Of a stretch of DNA of 64,000 nt, positions 33,666 to 46,239 are shown in pieces. The notes under the pieces are model-generated. The model was not told the origin of the DNA. It did no database searches and saw only the letters and a program-made list of their open reading frames with translations. Each line of letters begins with the position of its first letter. Position 1 is the stretch's first letter. The DNA lies in NCBI GenBank assembly GCA_013115145.1, contig JAAPAO010000045.1, forward strand, positions 1 to 64,000, read 5' to 3'. This DNA is from Perkinsus chesapeaki (Eukaryota; Perkinsozoa; Perkinsida; Perkinsidae). The translations under genes were made by a program, and so were the position numbers.

Positions 33666-35697
33666 TGCTACTGATGGCTTTGAAGAGGTTGCTCGGGCGG
33701 TGTGACCGTGAACTGTCACCAATTTCCATGCACGTGCTCGAGAAACCGTAAAGCCGGTGACTCAGCGGACACGCTCCAGGAAGCCCAAGTTGAAATCGTT
33801 ACTCTTTTATTTCAATGTACTGCGGTTTTCCATCTAAGGAAATGGCCCTACGCCCAGCCCTTCGGCTTATGGACATTGGTGCTGGCCCATGGGCCATGCT
33901 TATGAATGCCATTCACTGGCAAGGACCGTGAGCGGCCGTGAATTTGCTTCGATCTCGTAGATTCCCTTGGGTGTTTCCTCCACCTGCCCAGGCACCTGCA
34001 AGACGAAGCGAAACCACTTAGCCAAGGTAGCCGTGTGATGCTAAACGGTGAGGTGTAGGTTCGATTACTCGCTTCTGGGAATCTTAGAGCAAGCCGAGAG
34101 CATCAAAGTCCTAATCGGGCCGATTAAATCGGCCTGGGTCCGGTAAGAGCTTTGAAGTGTCTGAGTCCGCCCGGGTCCATTGAGCCCATGGCCCGGCCTG
34201 TGGCCATGTGGCTCGCATGAAGTGAGGACAGATACTCAAGTGATAGCATCTCCACGTCGTTTTCAGGAACGGTCACCAAACATGATTTTCGCGCAGCTGC
34301 AAAGATTCTGTTAGGATGACCCAGTCACTCTAACACAACTTTCGAAAATCAGTGTGGAGCCATCAACCTTAGCGTGAAGCACCAAGCGTTGATCTGTGCT
34401 GCTCCATAGCGAGCATTAGTTGAACTAATTAACAAGTAGTTAGTAGTATTTAATCGAAACTTTTGGTGCTAATTGTTTGCTGCCCGACTGGCTTGGCCTA
34501 GTAGCACCATATTGGAAGCTCTCCCCGGGGTCACGAGTTACAGCACCCTGTAGAATGGAGGAGAGGAATAATGTAACGCCCACCCGAGAGACCCAGCACC
34601 CAGCCCATTGAGAAGCTCGAACACTGCCATGATCGGAACTCGGTTAGCATGCTTTCCACCGAGCAACTATCGCATTGGTTCCAACATTATACGGTATGAT
34701 AATGTTGCCTCAACAACACCAATACACTCATGCGAGGTCTCAGTGTCCCAGCTAGCTAGCGCCTGGGTAAAAGTAGCAAACACTTCTTGGCCGCCCTAGT
34801 CTCTTCAATTCGCAGTTTCCAAAGTCGAGTATCATCGATCACCACACTATCGCGGAAGTATCTAGCAGTTGATGAGTCCATATTTTCTCGAAGTCGCTCT
34901 CTAGCATTCTTGCAGTGTGCCGCTATTGCCTAGAAGATCACCACCTTCACCAAACTATGCCTTATGTCCACCTTTGTGAGCTCATTGTCCGCTTGTGTCC
35001 ATGCTAGCCAGTCCGAGACTCCTCGGTATCTGCCAGCAACACTGGTGCCGGTATCGGTTCTTTACACTGGCTATTGGCAATTCACTGCCTCCTCATTCTG
35101 AAGGTACTAGATGAATTACCGACCAGATGCTGATAACGGGTGAAACTCCAATGTGTGTTATTGAACGACTGTGGTGGTGTAAAATGCGAGAGTGCGTCGT
35201 CTCTCTAGATACACTCCTCATGTCACTATCGAAGGCCTGTGCATTGTAGAATCATGCGCACACCGAATCGGCAAAGGCATTTATAGATTATACTTCATAG
35301 TGGAAACGATAATTGACTCAAAGGTGCGATGACTCTTGATAACATCGCAATGAAACCTCGATCAGTTGATCAGCACGGTAACGCGGCTACCGCGTATAGA
35401 GGGTTGCCAAGTGATGAGATAACTAACTATGAGTACTCCTCCGGAGGTGGCCATTTCTCAAGCTGCTCCTTCATATTCAATAATTTCGGACTGAACCATC
35501 CAGACGTCATAAACCATCCAACTCTGAAGCATCGTATCTGCTGAGCACGTTGGCGCTCGCCCTCCTCTAGGAACCCCCGCCGCTCACGAGATCCCTGTCT
35601 GGCCGACCTTTGGATGATATACGTATAATAAACTGAGAAGTGGAAGTACAGTTGAACCTGATCCTCAACTCAGTCTTGACAACTAACACACTCCTTC
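33666..35697. other. no gene recognised over about 2 kb
   Basis: Apart from a weak tRNA-like stretch at 34005-34075, no exon or element can be supported. The frame at 35329-35544 (+) is open but has no motif or partner. Confidence 0.45.
34005..34075 (+). other. weak tRNA-like relic
   Basis: GAAGCGA at 34005-34011 and TCGCTTC at 34069-34075 could pair as a 7-bp stem 71 nt apart. An A-box-like TAGCCAAGG and a B-box-like GGTTCGATTAC lie between. The D and T arms do not fold properly and the A box is offset by about 7 nt, so at best this is a decayed tRNA or a tRNA-derived SINE head. Confidence 0.25.
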
Positions 35698-37320
35698 CTA
35701 CTTCTTGTAAAGTGCTCGGACTTTAGAATTCGGATCTTCGTCCCAGTTGCTCGGTACCTTGAATGAAACAGATATCTCCAATGGCACTTTCCGTCGCTGT
35801 GCTTTTACCACAGCACTATCTTGCCGCCATCCCCCTCCTCCTATCCCGACAGGATTGCCTTTCAACGTTAAGTTGTATCGCATCTACCAAATGAGGTGCG
35901 CCACGAGGAGTTTAGCAATGTCTCCTCTCACCAGCAACTCGCTATTGCTGAATTGCCCGGCCCACAGGAATATCTCCTCCCCTCTCCTCATATCCCTACG
36001 AGCAACAAGGACCACCATCTCAGCAATCTGCCCATTGTTCTGTACAATCTCCCTCTGAAGCGATATGCCTAAACAGCTACGAGTTCATATAAACCCGCAG
36101 TACATCATCGAAGCAAAGCATGACGGGACTATTCCTCGTAGGATGGGTACCTCTCTCCGGTGACGTATGTATCGGTATTTTATTGACTAGTTCGTTTGCT
36201 ATAACCACCATCTGAGGTGCTTCCTGTTCACGTAGAGCCAGATCTGGATGGACCTAATATTGTCAACTCTCACCAAGCCTTATCCTCAGTATCCCTCCCC
36301 TACAACTCTTGAATACCTCATCACCACCGAGAATGCCCATCTAACAAAACTCTGCCATTCTGGCCTCACCTCAGCTATCCGCCCAGTCACCATTTCCTGG
36401 AAGACGTAACATCACAGTAAGAATAATCATCCTCGCTCTGCGCTTAGTGGCTCGCCTTCTCCTCAGCTATGTGAGATTTACGACTACCGCGGTGACTCAA
36501 AGACCCGAGTGCAAGGCTCATCATTTCACTATTTCCCGCAAACCTCAGCCAACCGTCAATGCAAATCCAGCATTCAAGGTTCAAGTACAACAACTCACAC
36601 CGCGCCTTCCCCGTTGCCCAGTGCCAGAGGTTCAACGTCCGGCGATACAGTTCAATCAGATCCATTCGTGATTCTAACGTTGAGTATTGTTCTTCCACCT
36701 TGAATAGAGTAACCCTTCCCCAGCGTAGGGTCCAGTAGCGGTGATGTACTAGCACATCTCGCTTCGGTCGAAGTTCCCAGTGCTATGGTATTGCAGTCCT
36801 GAACTGCAGTGCCCACGATTAGCTTACGAGCTTCTCTATCATTTCCTCGGGTACCGACTCGACCGATGTCCCTGCGATGGCTTTCAACTGTACTTGTGTC
36901 AAATTAAGAGCCTACAATAATAGCAATGCTGATATCTACCAAAAGCCTATCATCAACATCTCCCTACCAGCATGTCCCCTTCCCTCTCTGTCTCTCTGAG
37001 CCATGAACATCCTCTATGCCCGGGACACTTCTCAAACCGGAAGGCACTAGGAAGACCCGCTCAGTAGGTCCGCTACCAGGCCGTACCAACTCACATGACT
37101 GCCAAAGTCGCCTCCACCAAATGAGCTTCATCTTCACTCTGACCCCTCGTCAACGCCACGCGCTCTGGCTCCTCCTCATCACTCTCAAGCGTAATCATGT
37201 CGCTCAAAGGTACTTTGAGTATTGGTTGTCCATAGTAGACATGGGCATCCAGCACACTGTAAGTTCCATCGAACCTGCCCGACATCTGTAGCTCCCCATT
37301 TCCAAAGCTCACTTCATTCT
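35698..37320 (-). CDS. SET-domain protein-lysine (or histidine) methyltransferase, SETD3/LSMT-like
   Basis: Transfers methyl groups from S-adenosylmethionine to protein side chains. In gene order the exons show GRFDGTYSVLDAH and PILKVPLSDMITLES (the opening strands), LKAIAGTSVESVPEEM, QSFVRWAFSVVMRYSRVVG (the conserved W-A-x-S-x-V-x-x-R helix), HPDLALREQEAPQ, VMLCFDDVLRVY, then VVLVARRDMRRGEEIFLWAG with FSNSELL. A 47-nt intron then joins it to MRYNLTLKGNPVG; together SNSELLMRYNLTLKGNP matches the SETD3/LSMT signature. The frame stops at 35698. The usual C-terminal substrate-binding domain is not seen, so either the gene continues in further exons or this is a short form. The first exon with ATG is not fixed. 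Confidence 0.68.
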
Positions 37321-38749
37321 GCTATAGCCCACCGGAGCTCTAGCGGGGGATGCGCAAGTCCCCTGTTCAGTGACCTCTCGACACACATCCTTGGCTCTCG
37401 CCGTTGCGACCAAAAACTGTAATAGCGACAGCGCTCTAGGTAGCCCCGAGCTACCGGGCATGATGTAGCATAAACGGTAATGAGAAGACGCTACTAATCG
37501 GATTCAGTTGGAGTTGTTGGGCGGATGTAGGCTTGGCGACACCGTCTGCGGTGGACATTCCTGTGTGATATGCTGGTATATACCACATAGGGATGCATCT
37601 ACAGTACGCGTTATCTCAAGAGCCCTTTTCTTGTGGATGTCTCAACTTCTTAACTACTGCTCATATCAACCTAAAATTTGGTACCTCAAATTTCATCACC
37701 GAAAGCGAAGTCCGTGGCATACTTCAAGCCATGTTGGGAGAGTTCCTGTGACAAATCTCAGGTTGATACGAACAGTAGATAAGGATTTCAGCTGCTATCC
37801 ATACGGGATTGGCTCTTCGGATTATTGCGCCTACTACCAAGATGCGTTCCTCAGTGGCTAGGACGCGCTCCCAATGCTGAGATACCGAAGAGTTCTGTCA
37901 GAAAATCCCCAGACCAAACAATATCATCACCTGCGTTCTTTATAGGAGCATTGCTTGCTGATAGCAGTTACGTCATTGACTGACGACTCAACACAGCAGT
38001 ACAGCAGCTATGGGAGCAAAAGCACAACTATTGCGGCGGAGGCGGCGGCGGCACTGAATGGCCGTAAGAGCATGATGTATCATCATGATCAACAACCATG
38101 CACTCTACTACTATTTCTGCTGCTGCTGCTTTGATGGGCTGCGACATACCTGTAAAAATATATTAAGAAGATCCAATTGGAAGGAGATACAGCGTAGTGC
38201 CGTGGTGGCGGCTAATACAACAACAAGTCAGCAGCTACGACGAGAAGCATTCGTGGACTACTTTTGCAACTAATGTTTGCAGCACCCGTCGACTCTGCAA
38301 TCCGATAGGCTCTAGAGCTAAGAACCCAATCGCTTACTAGGACTAAGGACATCCTTACAGGTACTTATACTACTCGATGAGGATTCTCAAAACCTAGTCC
38401 ACATGAACCTCGAGGTTTTGAGGGATTTATATTCAAATTAGAGACCTATATTTCGTGACTATCTCGAGTATTGATACACGGGAGGATCCATCATCACCCG
38501 GCCAACTGCTGTTGCTGCTGCTACTGCTGCATGTAGCAGATTGCATGCCGCCCCTCCTCACCTTCGGAGGTCTAAGCCTCTCATAGCAATCGGTGGTCCA
38601 TCATTACTATAGGCTGCTGCTGTCGATAATGCACAGTGCTTTGGTACACTGGTTGGCCTGTACACTGGCCTCTGTCCCCTTATTGGTCTATACCTGACCA
38701 GACACCTCCCCTTTATTATAATGCCAGCCTTACCTTCCAGGACTCGGCG
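37321..38749. other. no gene recognised; CTG/CAG and CGG trinucleotide tracts
   Basis: Short imperfect trinucleotide runs occur at about 38035-38060 (GGC type), 38115-38135 and 38505-38532 (CTG type). They could belong to exons of low-complexity protein, possibly the end of the secreted gene that begins at 39139, but no frame can be fixed. Confidence 0.4.
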
Positions 38750-39139
38750 TCAGTTCAGTGCCAAACGGTGATACCTCCGCAGCGCTTCTCATCCTCCCAG
38801 CGCTATTCGCCTGTCGACCCCCTTCTTCATCATACGCTAGTATATCAAATCCAACACTGGACTTGCTTTCGGTGCGGGTGCTGCCCGATCCACGCTTCCG
38901 TACGTGAGCAAACCCCTCACCAGCATTCAGGTCCTTCCCCAGTATAATATTCCTAAAAGGAGTCCTGCAGGCAAATCAACACCGTTAAAGCCCCACCTTG
39001 GCTCAATCGGTCGCTGTGGTTTTCTGGCAGTAGTACAGTCTCCACCCTCCCTAAGCTGCAGCGACCCCTGAGAACACCTAGATACCCAACAAAGCAGCAA
39101 CAACCACAGTAGCATACTTACACCAACTAAAGAGGTCAT
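38750..39139 (-). CDS. secreted hypothetical protein, N-terminal part
   Basis: ATG 39139 opens a clear signal peptide (MTSLVGVSMLLWLLLLCWVS, then RCSQGSLQLREGG), followed by RPIEPRWGFNGVDLPAG. A short exon after a TTTTAG acceptor would give EYYTGEGPECW, and a further stretch to about 38750 reads SVGFDILAYDEEGG and RMRSAAEVSPFG. Exon borders after the first exon are tentative and the 3' end is unknown. No domain is recognised. Confidence 0.45.
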
Positions 39140-40580
39140 GTTATGCCGCGGAATGGAGGACCACTCGTCCCTAACCTCCCCCAATCTGGAAGTAAGAGCC
39201 TTCCCCAGTAGGCTCGGCACCACCGCTGTGGCAGAATATGCGCCTGAAGCAGCCCCTCAAGCCCCTGTCAGTAATTAGCAGCTTCCATCACTTGCTGGTC
39301 GCGGGTGCTCATTATCTTCGTTACCGTATGGCGCTATCGGCTTATGAGTCTCTACATCGTATCTGAACAAAGCTGATTGCTGCAATCAACATAGGTCATA
39401 GCAGGGCTCCGGCAAATCAGACCCCCCATGGCCCCCTCCCCCAAGCATTATTAAAACGCCTTTACATTCACCAATCCCACTCCCTCACAGACCGTCACAC
39501 ACTACAAGCAGTTTGCATTGCCGGCCAGCTAATACAACATCCACATTGCCCGCTAGTGAGTCTATCATACCATCATAACCCACCAGAAGGACTGGCACCC
39601 ACTCAACCAACCCTCCGCTCGTCCTTATCCCCAGCAGCATCCAACTACTCTATTCTCTAGAGTGCGGCAGTTCTACGGTATGCTTCCGTACCGTACTATC
39701 CACGAACCGCAAGGTGGTGCAGCCTGCACCATTCTCATTATGAATGTAATGGAGATTTTTCTTTAAGGAATGTAATGTAATCAAGTAAGCTGTATGCAAT
39801 ACGCTACTGCCAGTGCCCCCTCCTGCTCCTTTATTACAGTCCCGTTCTAAGAGATAGCCTCCTTCCTCTACCTGAATACATCTTAGAGTACTTGCTATCC
39901 CAATCCTCCCGTACCGGCGTATCTACAACCATCAATACAACAGAAGACATCAACCGCTGATCTCATATTACTCTCAAAATGCCTCCGCTTCGGCATAGTG
40001 CTCGGGTGCTCCCGACGGTACCCACTCGACCGATCTAACCTCGAGACTGTAGTGCATCTACTTATCCCAGATACCTTACTTTCACCCTCAGCAGGGCCAA
40101 GGACACATGGAGCTGCCCCTACATTTAAGGAGGAGGGAGACGCTGCTGCCTGGGGACCTACACAAGACAACAGTACAGTGAGGAGGACACGCCACTTGAC
40201 AGTTATAGCTCACGTGCGGTAGTGATGACAGTGGGGCTGCTGTCTGGCCAGGATAGAGCATTCTGCATGCCGCTAGAATCGAGGCTCAGATTAAGAGACT
40301 GACGGCGTTCAACCATTATAAGGTTAATGAAGACAACGTACTGCGATCAACATACAACTGCTGCTAGTAGCCTAGTCACACACAAGTTCTGTGACAGAAC
40401 TGACTCCGATTGGACCTCACATAGCAGTACTAGTTGGGAGTATTCTCAGCTGCTCCTCCTAATTAACAATTAAACTGCTTAATGAGCAATAGGGAAACTA
40501 TATCACTCTCATCATCACAGCTTTAGCATCAGCTACTCAGTCTTTTAGTGTTGTTGTCTTTTGCCATCTTCTGTCACGCA
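39140..40580. other. no gene recognised
   Basis: About 1.4 kb with scattered open frames (for example - 39895-40170) that show no motif or partner. The right end is the downstream flank of the proteasome gene. Confidence 0.45.
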
Positions 40581-41633
40581 TTAATCCTTCCTCAGCTCAA
40601 ATGTCTGGAATTTAATACCAGTGGAGTCGATGGTGCATATAGTATTGGTATCACCTAAAATAGCAGTGGCCATCACTTCCCCTATCGCCTCTTCCAACCA
40701 ACTCACCGGTATGAATATCTCTCTCAGTAGCAGAGGCAATGACATCTTTACACAATTCTACCATCTGTCCCTCACTCAGTGGCTCATGACTAGCCAACTG
40801 CTGATGGGCTTTGGTTAACTACGACACATTCAACTTCCGTCTATATAACAACAACAACAAGCCCACCTGATTATCCAAGATACTCTGAACCAGCGAGCTG
40901 CCACTGCCTTGAGCTCCACACGGTATAGACTCATACGACCCGATAGCATCATAACCGTACACTTTACCTGCAGGCACAGGTTCGATCCCCGGCACCGGCA
41001 TTTTATTACCTTGACCATTCTCATCAATACCCGCTATCATATTAAACGTATAATACCTACCATTGTCCTTACTAACCCCTCAGCAGCCCCCCTCCCCCTT
41101 ACGGGAAGAATCTCTTATAGTAGAGTATGTTGGACAGCATCTGGGCCACCGCTCCCACAGTAGGCTCCCTCCTGTGCTCATGAACATAACGGGCCACACG
41201 ATTCTGACCATCCACACTTCCCCCCTCCACAACAGCCCCTATTACTACCTTCAGAACCTTGTGAAGGGTAATCTGATCTGCCAGCATCCCACTTGTAGTG
41301 ATAACGCAACGCTCCGTCCTAGCATCACCCATACCTTACCCTCACTTCCCCCACAAACCTACAGCTTGGTGATCTTTGATCCATTCCTAGTAGCAATGGT
41401 GTAGCCCTTGCTCACTCGGTTGTCGGTGGAGACAACACAGAAGTCAGCACCAGGGACAGCTATGCAGGTGCTAACCAAAGATACCACATTCCCGATACCC
41501 CAGGTCCCTTCTAGTACCCTCCGTTGTCCTGATAGGGGTTGAAGTCATTCTTGTGCTCCAAAGGGGCCATCTCGTAGTTAGGAGCCTCGTCCGGGCGACG
41601 AGCAGCCATCAGGGAGGCAGGTGTCATCATCAT
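40581..41633 (-). CDS. PSMB1: 20S proteasome subunit beta type-1 (beta-6), 8 exons
   Basis: Structural, non-catalytic beta subunit of the 20S proteasome. ATG 41633 (MMMTPASLMAARRPDEAP) leads to NDFNPYQDNGG. After a splice come GADFCVVSTDNRVSKGYTIA and TERCVITTSGMLADQITLHK, then ARYVHEHRREPTVGAVAQML with YKRFFP, YYTFNMIAGIDENGQG, KVYGYDAIGSYES with SSLVQSILDNQ, EGQMVELCKDVIASATERDI, and the end FQTFELRKD with TAA at 40581-40583. These match PSMB1 block by block, including the YDAIGSYE / SILDNQ region and the LRKD end. Introns are about 42-90 nt. The catalytic N-terminal Thr is not expected in this subunit. Confidence 0.95.
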
Positions 41634-41735
41634 CTTATCAATAAAGTCAAAGAGAAGTCCTCACAAAACTACCAAACCGTCATCGGCTCCTCCTCCCCCC
41701 AACCAACGCAACCCCGTCCATACCAACAACCATCG

Positions 41736-43380
41736 CTAAGACATGCCATCAGACTCCTCATCCATGAAGGGATCGTCATCTAGCCCCTTGACTCGTATAT
41801 GGTATGACGCATCATCATCATCAGAGCCTTGGCCTCCAAAGGTAGAGTGGAAGCTCGGCCCTAGAAGATCACGCCAATTGGGGACATGGTCGAACTTGGG
41901 CAATGATGGTGGCTCAACCTGAGATAAAAGACTTTGACCTCATTTAGCATCACGAATCAATGCTCCTTGTATCTTCCCCAGTGCTGGGATATAATAAGAC
42001 CAAATTTCCTACAAATTGTGCTCCTTATGACCGATCCATCGCCGTACGCGTACCCATCGGGAGCCCTATAGCTAACTGAATCGCTCAAGCCGAGGGTTCG
42101 ACAAACAACAACACCCCCCATACTCCACAAGAGTACATCTCCAGCGAGCAATTGATAGCATTACCTCCCCCACTGTATCCTCGTCCTTCTTCTTCTTCCT
42201 CCTTTTAACCACTGGTGGTGGCTTCTCAGTTGTCTTTGCATACATCTCCAACTCCTTTATTATATCATCAGATGACTTCATTGATTCGGCCTTAGCACTG
42301 CTCTCGAGTTCTAAACAGCTTCCCTATCCCCCACCAGCCCCATACTCCCCCTACCTTCGGAACTCCGCGCTACCGTTTTCTCCGCTTCCGCAATGGCCTG
42401 GGCCAGAGCGTCCACAGAAGGTCGTGGCGTGGTAGTAGTCGTAGTAGTAGTTGTCGGTATAACTTGTCCTCCACCTACCAGCCCAGAGCTTTGGTCGAAG
42501 AGCGGTAACCCTGACCATTAGTAATCATACAAAGCCATCGATAGGCCCCCTCGCTTACTACCAAAAGGTGGAGTGTCGGCCAAGGGTTGCATCGCTCCGC
42601 CTATATCTTTCACATTTAGATCGCCGATCTTGTCAAAGGTGTAGCCCCCTCCACCACCACCAGGAGGAGGAGGAGGGAACAGTGTCGGTGATGGCCGAGT
42701 CGGTTCAGGAGTAGTCTGCCCATTCCCTATATACCCCACCAAGAGCGAGCGCTTACCGGCAAACTGAATTGGGCCATTGGAGGGTTCTGGCCCAAAGAAG
42801 GCCATAGGGGAGGCTGACTCTGCTGGTAATAAGGAGGAGCCTGCTGCTGAGAGGATGGAGACATCTGATGCAAGATGCTTATACAGACAGCCTCAACCAA
42901 CAACACTACCATCATAGGTTGCCCGACGCTTGGCATAATACCCGTCCCAGGGATCGAACCAGGGTCTCCAGCATAAGGCCCGCCAACAACCTGTGGCTGA
43001 TATGTCAGCGGTGGCGGAGGGGGCTGCCCTCCGTATGTAGGCTGGTAATAGCTAGGTGGCGGCGGATAGGGATATATCCCGCCATAAGGGAGCATGTATG
43101 GGTACCTTACACACCACCAAGTACTACTATTGGTCCGATGGTTTATCATTACCACGGCGGCGGCGGCGGTGGCCCTCCAGGTTCCTGTAAATAGGACGAC
43201 GATGACCCCTTACTCTCTCTACCCTTATCTACTGTATGCCTCCGCCGCAACAACCTTGCGGTGAGGACACCAGATGCAGTAAGAAACAATATTAATATTT
43301 TCATTAAGCCATTTAGAAGGGTTAAAATATTGTCTACAAGAAGCCCCAAATTGACTGACTTCTCCAACTGCCCGGCGGCC
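41736..43380 (-). CDS. Pro/Gly/Tyr-rich protein with one membrane helix
   Basis: Unrecognised. Near the N-terminal side LGLLVDNILTLLNGLMKILI and LFLTASGVLTARLLRRRHTV form a likely membrane helix followed by basic residues. Then come low-complexity stretches: YPYPPPPSYYQPTYGG, QPPPPPLTYQPQ, SSQQQAPPYYQQSQPP, LFPPPPPGGGGGGY, then GDLNVKDIGG. A poly-Thr run lies before PRPSVDALAQAIAEAEK, and EKPPPVVKRRKKKKDE follows. The last exon has FDHVPNWRDLLGPSFHSTFG and an acidic end (DDPFMDEESDGMS) with TAG at 41736. Exon joins were checked only in part. Its stop is about 100 bp upstream of PSMB1, same strand. The sequence is prion-like in composition; function unknown. Confidence 0.6.
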
Positions 43381-43981
43381 AAGTGACAGAGCTGGAGCAG
43401 CCTCCATGCCTACCAAACTACTACATACATCACCTCACCCCACAGACCTCTATAGTACCCATTGGTCGTTGTGATACACTCCAAATGATGAGCGCAGAAG
43501 GGGGCTTATAAATGAGGCTAGAGTAATTTGCCTAGCCCAGCCATACCGACACCCTCGCCACTACCCACTATACCAATATAATACCATATACCCGCAATAT
43601 ATACCTAAACACCTTCCCCCAGCATGCTCTCTCCACAGGACTGATTTCGGACAGAAACGCATTAGCGCGCGCCCAAGTGATAGATTTCCATCTAACCGAA
43701 CGGCGAGTTGTGATTTCCAAAACCGGTACTGGTTTCGTGAGAGTTTAATGAATGAGCTGATTAATGGTGTCAAGAAGGCATCTTGAAGCCACGGTGACTT
43801 TGCTGCTACAGGAGCCATTTGAAGGGATATAAAGGATTGGTTGCTCACCACCGTCGTTCGAAAAATTGATTTGCCCCCCAACCCACGTTGCCCTAAACAC
43901 AAGATTCATGCGATAACGAAGAAACCGAATAACATACATCTGCCATTAGGCAGTAGTGGTGGTGGGCAGTAGTAATGTGTC
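43381..43981. other. no gene recognised
   Basis: Open frames on the minus strand (43561-43939) have no start/stop pair or motif that I can defend. This is the downstream flank of HscB and upstream of the Pro-rich gene. Confidence 0.4.
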
Positions 43982-44818
43982 TTACATTTTGTTGACAGTA
44001 CCCTTAAGTCTATCATCTATCCTAACCAGGAACCTTAACCTATTAACCTCAGTCTCAACAGCATCCCAATCGTGTGCTTCATCACACAGTCTAGTAAGCT
44101 CCTCCTCACATTCCCTTATCCTTGCATCATTCTCATCAGCCAGCTTGCTTAGCTCTTCCTCATCCCCTTCAGCATCATCTATCTCCTCATTATAGTCCAA
44201 CATCTCCATCAGCACACTAGGGTCCATGTTACCCATACCATCGGCCTCGTCATCATCAGACTTCACACCGGTCTCTAGTTGCAGCAAATGCTCTGCCCGC
44301 TTTAGAGGTGATCGGAGCGTCTTAATGGCGTCATTAACCATAGCCGAGTCGGCAGCGGCCACCTCAGGATCAGCACCCTCAACGTGGGCCACCTTGTCTG
44401 GATGCAGCCTGTTCTGTAACTTCCTATAGCACTTCTCTGCACCACTGGTATCTAGGCTATACCTATGTGGTTGGTTTAGCAAACAAAAGTAGTCTGTGGG
44501 GCAATCGCGAGGCTTCTCTGGTTGAAGGGAGTCGCACGACGGGCAGAATGGACAGAAAGAATTCATCACGAAATCGCATTTGGGACAATGCAGGTTGCAG
44601 CAGTCCGCCGATTCGCAGCAACCATTACTGGCTGCTGAGGCGAAGGCTCGGAGGGCCCCAGTGGGCTGCTGCGGCTGGACAAACCAGACTTTAGTGGTCG
44701 CACCTACAACCCAGTGGGTTGCAGGTGTGAGGCACCGCTGGACGGAAGGAACTGCCCTGAGGAGCGGGCCAAAGGAACGTGAAGGTTGGGCTAGTAGAGC
44801 AGCGCGAGCGGAGAGCAT
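43982..44818 (-). CDS. HSCB: mitochondrial Fe-S cluster co-chaperone HscB/Jac1 (single exon, 278 aa)
   Basis: J-domain co-chaperone that brings the ISCU scaffold to the mitochondrial Hsp70 for Fe-S cluster transfer. The first 60 or so residues are an Arg/Ala/Ser-rich presequence (MLSARAALLAQPSRSFG). Cys pairs follow (NLHCPKCDF, PFCPSCD), as in animal HSCB. The J domain has DYFCLLNQPHRYSLD and YRKLQNRLHPDKV with the essential HPD. The C-terminal helical domain contains NDAIKTLRSPLKRAEHLLQL, DPSVLMEMLDYNEEIDDAEG and VNRLRFLVRIDDRL. It is one of the few intronless genes here. Length fits the family. Confidence 0.95.
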   Translation of the reverse strand: MLSARAALLAQPSRSFGPLLRAVPSVQRCLTPATHWVVGATTKVWFVQPQQPTGALRAFASAASNGCCESADCCNLHCPKCDFVMNSFCPFCPSCDSLQPEKPRDCPTDYFCLLNQPHRYSLDTSGAEKCYRKLQNRLHPDKVAHVEGADPEVAAADSAMVNDAIKTLRSPLKRAEHLLQLETGVKSDDDEADGMGNMDPSVLMEMLDYNEEIDDAEGDEEELSKLADENDARIRECEEELTRLCDEAHDWDAVETEVNRLRFLVRIDDRLKGTVNKM

Positions 44819-44928
44819 TTAGTGAAATATTAGATAAGTACAATAAACTAAAGGAAGTAGACGCCAATAGGATGAACCCGATGCCACTGGCAGTAGGATG
44901 GGAAATGTGAGCAAGGACATGATGATGA

Positions 44929-46239
44929 TCATATCATCTTTTTCATGGTAAAGAATCTTTTATAGTAGAGGATCTGAAGACCAGCCGCCCCAACAAGAAC
45001 CACCACGTTCAACAGACAATACACAACCAGCCTAAACGACGTACCTGGTCAGTGCGACAATCGATGATACCCCGGAGATGGCCTTCTACTTTCGGTTGTC
45101 TTCCTCATCCGCTCATCTCTTTCCCTCATATAGAAAAGTGTCTTATGGTACTCGTTAAATAATATCTGTATGCGATGGAGCTGAGCTTGAGTGTCATCCA
45201 AGTGATCCTTAGTAGCCACTTGAGTGAAGTCGGCAGCATCAGCACCGTATCTTCAAAGATTCCTCGAGCTACAGCTTTCTGCCTCACCTACCTGAACATT
45301 AGCTCGACCTCTGTAGGAGCCCTAATAGCGCTGTTTGCTAGCCCCACACAAATCCAATGTGGGCCACTCTAAAGAGGTATCCTCAATAGCCCCTCACACG
45401 CCCAGTACCTCAGCAACGGTTGCAGCAGCCTTCACAAACTTCCTATCATGCTCGGCTACTAGAACACCATCAACCTACATTAACTTAAACCATCTCCGAG
45501 GTCCCTCAAGTACCCCAGCTTCATAGAGACTCAGCGGTATACCAGCCGCATATAGATGATACTCGGTCCCTGGACGAACCACCTGTAGAGAGTCATTTAG
45601 AAGGCTATTAATAGGCCTTACCAGATCAGTTAATGAGGGGGAGGCCTCCTCTCCGCCTTGGATCGTGCTCTCAACTACCTGCAATATGTGCTCACCTCAG
45701 CCATATATCCCCTCATCGAACCAAACGTTTTTACTGCCAGAAGTTGCCAAACTCAAATACAGTTTTGTGGAATATTCTATCCACCAACGCACCCGATAAC
45801 CTCGAGCCAACCTTAAGATACGCTACTACCGACCAGAACAACGATGCCAAAAACGCTTCTATCTCCCGGCCTCGTCAAAAACAGATTTATAATGATGGCC
45901 TCACAAATTCCAAAAGCTCGCTTCAGCTCCGGGGTTAGCGTATCTTTCCAGAAATCCAAAGATACCATAGAGGTTAAAAGCGACACTTCCCGAGTGATCC
46001 GAGGCACTGTGTGATTTTAGCTTATTACGCTAGATACTCACCAACAGCTGCTTCTTAGTGAATTCCTCCCCGATACATTTAACCTTATTATCGGGATCCA
46101 AGTGGATGGTTAACTTAACCTCAGAAGCTGAGCCACACATGGCAGCTTTGAATAGCAGAAAAGATACTCTCATCACCTGAACTCGAGCTCCCACTGGGTC
46201 CAACGCAAAGACAACAATGCAAATCAAAAATACCATCAT
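44929..46239 (-). CDS. p24 (emp24/GOLD, TMED) family cargo receptor
   Basis: p24 proteins cycle in COPI/COPII vesicles between ER and Golgi. ATG 46239 begins a signal peptide (MMVFLICIVVFALDPVGA). After one intron, EVKLTIHLDPDNKVKCIGEE resembles the start of the luminal GOLD domain. The C-terminal exons are clear: ATKDHLDDTQAQLHRIQIL, YHKTLFYMRERDERM, then a 39-nt intron, and LVVYCLLNVVVLVGAAGLQI followed by LYYKRFFTMKKMI. That tail has the aromatic-plus-basic sorting signal typical of p24s. The middle of the GOLD domain (about 45250-46000) could not be assembled with confidence, although exons such as VDGVLVAEHDRKFV fit. Confidence 0.7.

Noticed and set aside
38085-38532. CTG/CAG runs as a possible polyglutamine gene
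   Set aside because: The runs are interrupted, in-frame stops are close in the Gln frame, and no exon chain can be built.
40960-41000. Another B-box-like word (GGTTCGATCCCC) in PSMB1
   Set aside because: It falls in a 42-nt intron and no acceptor stem or A box accompanies it.
42940-42980. GGTTCGATCCC-type B-box word on the minus strand
   Set aside because: It lies in coding sequence of the Pro-rich gene (DPGSIPG) and no tRNA arms fold around it.
44226-44822. Plus-strand frames opposite HscB
   Set aside because: Antisense shadows of a clear single-exon gene with HPD and Cys motifs.
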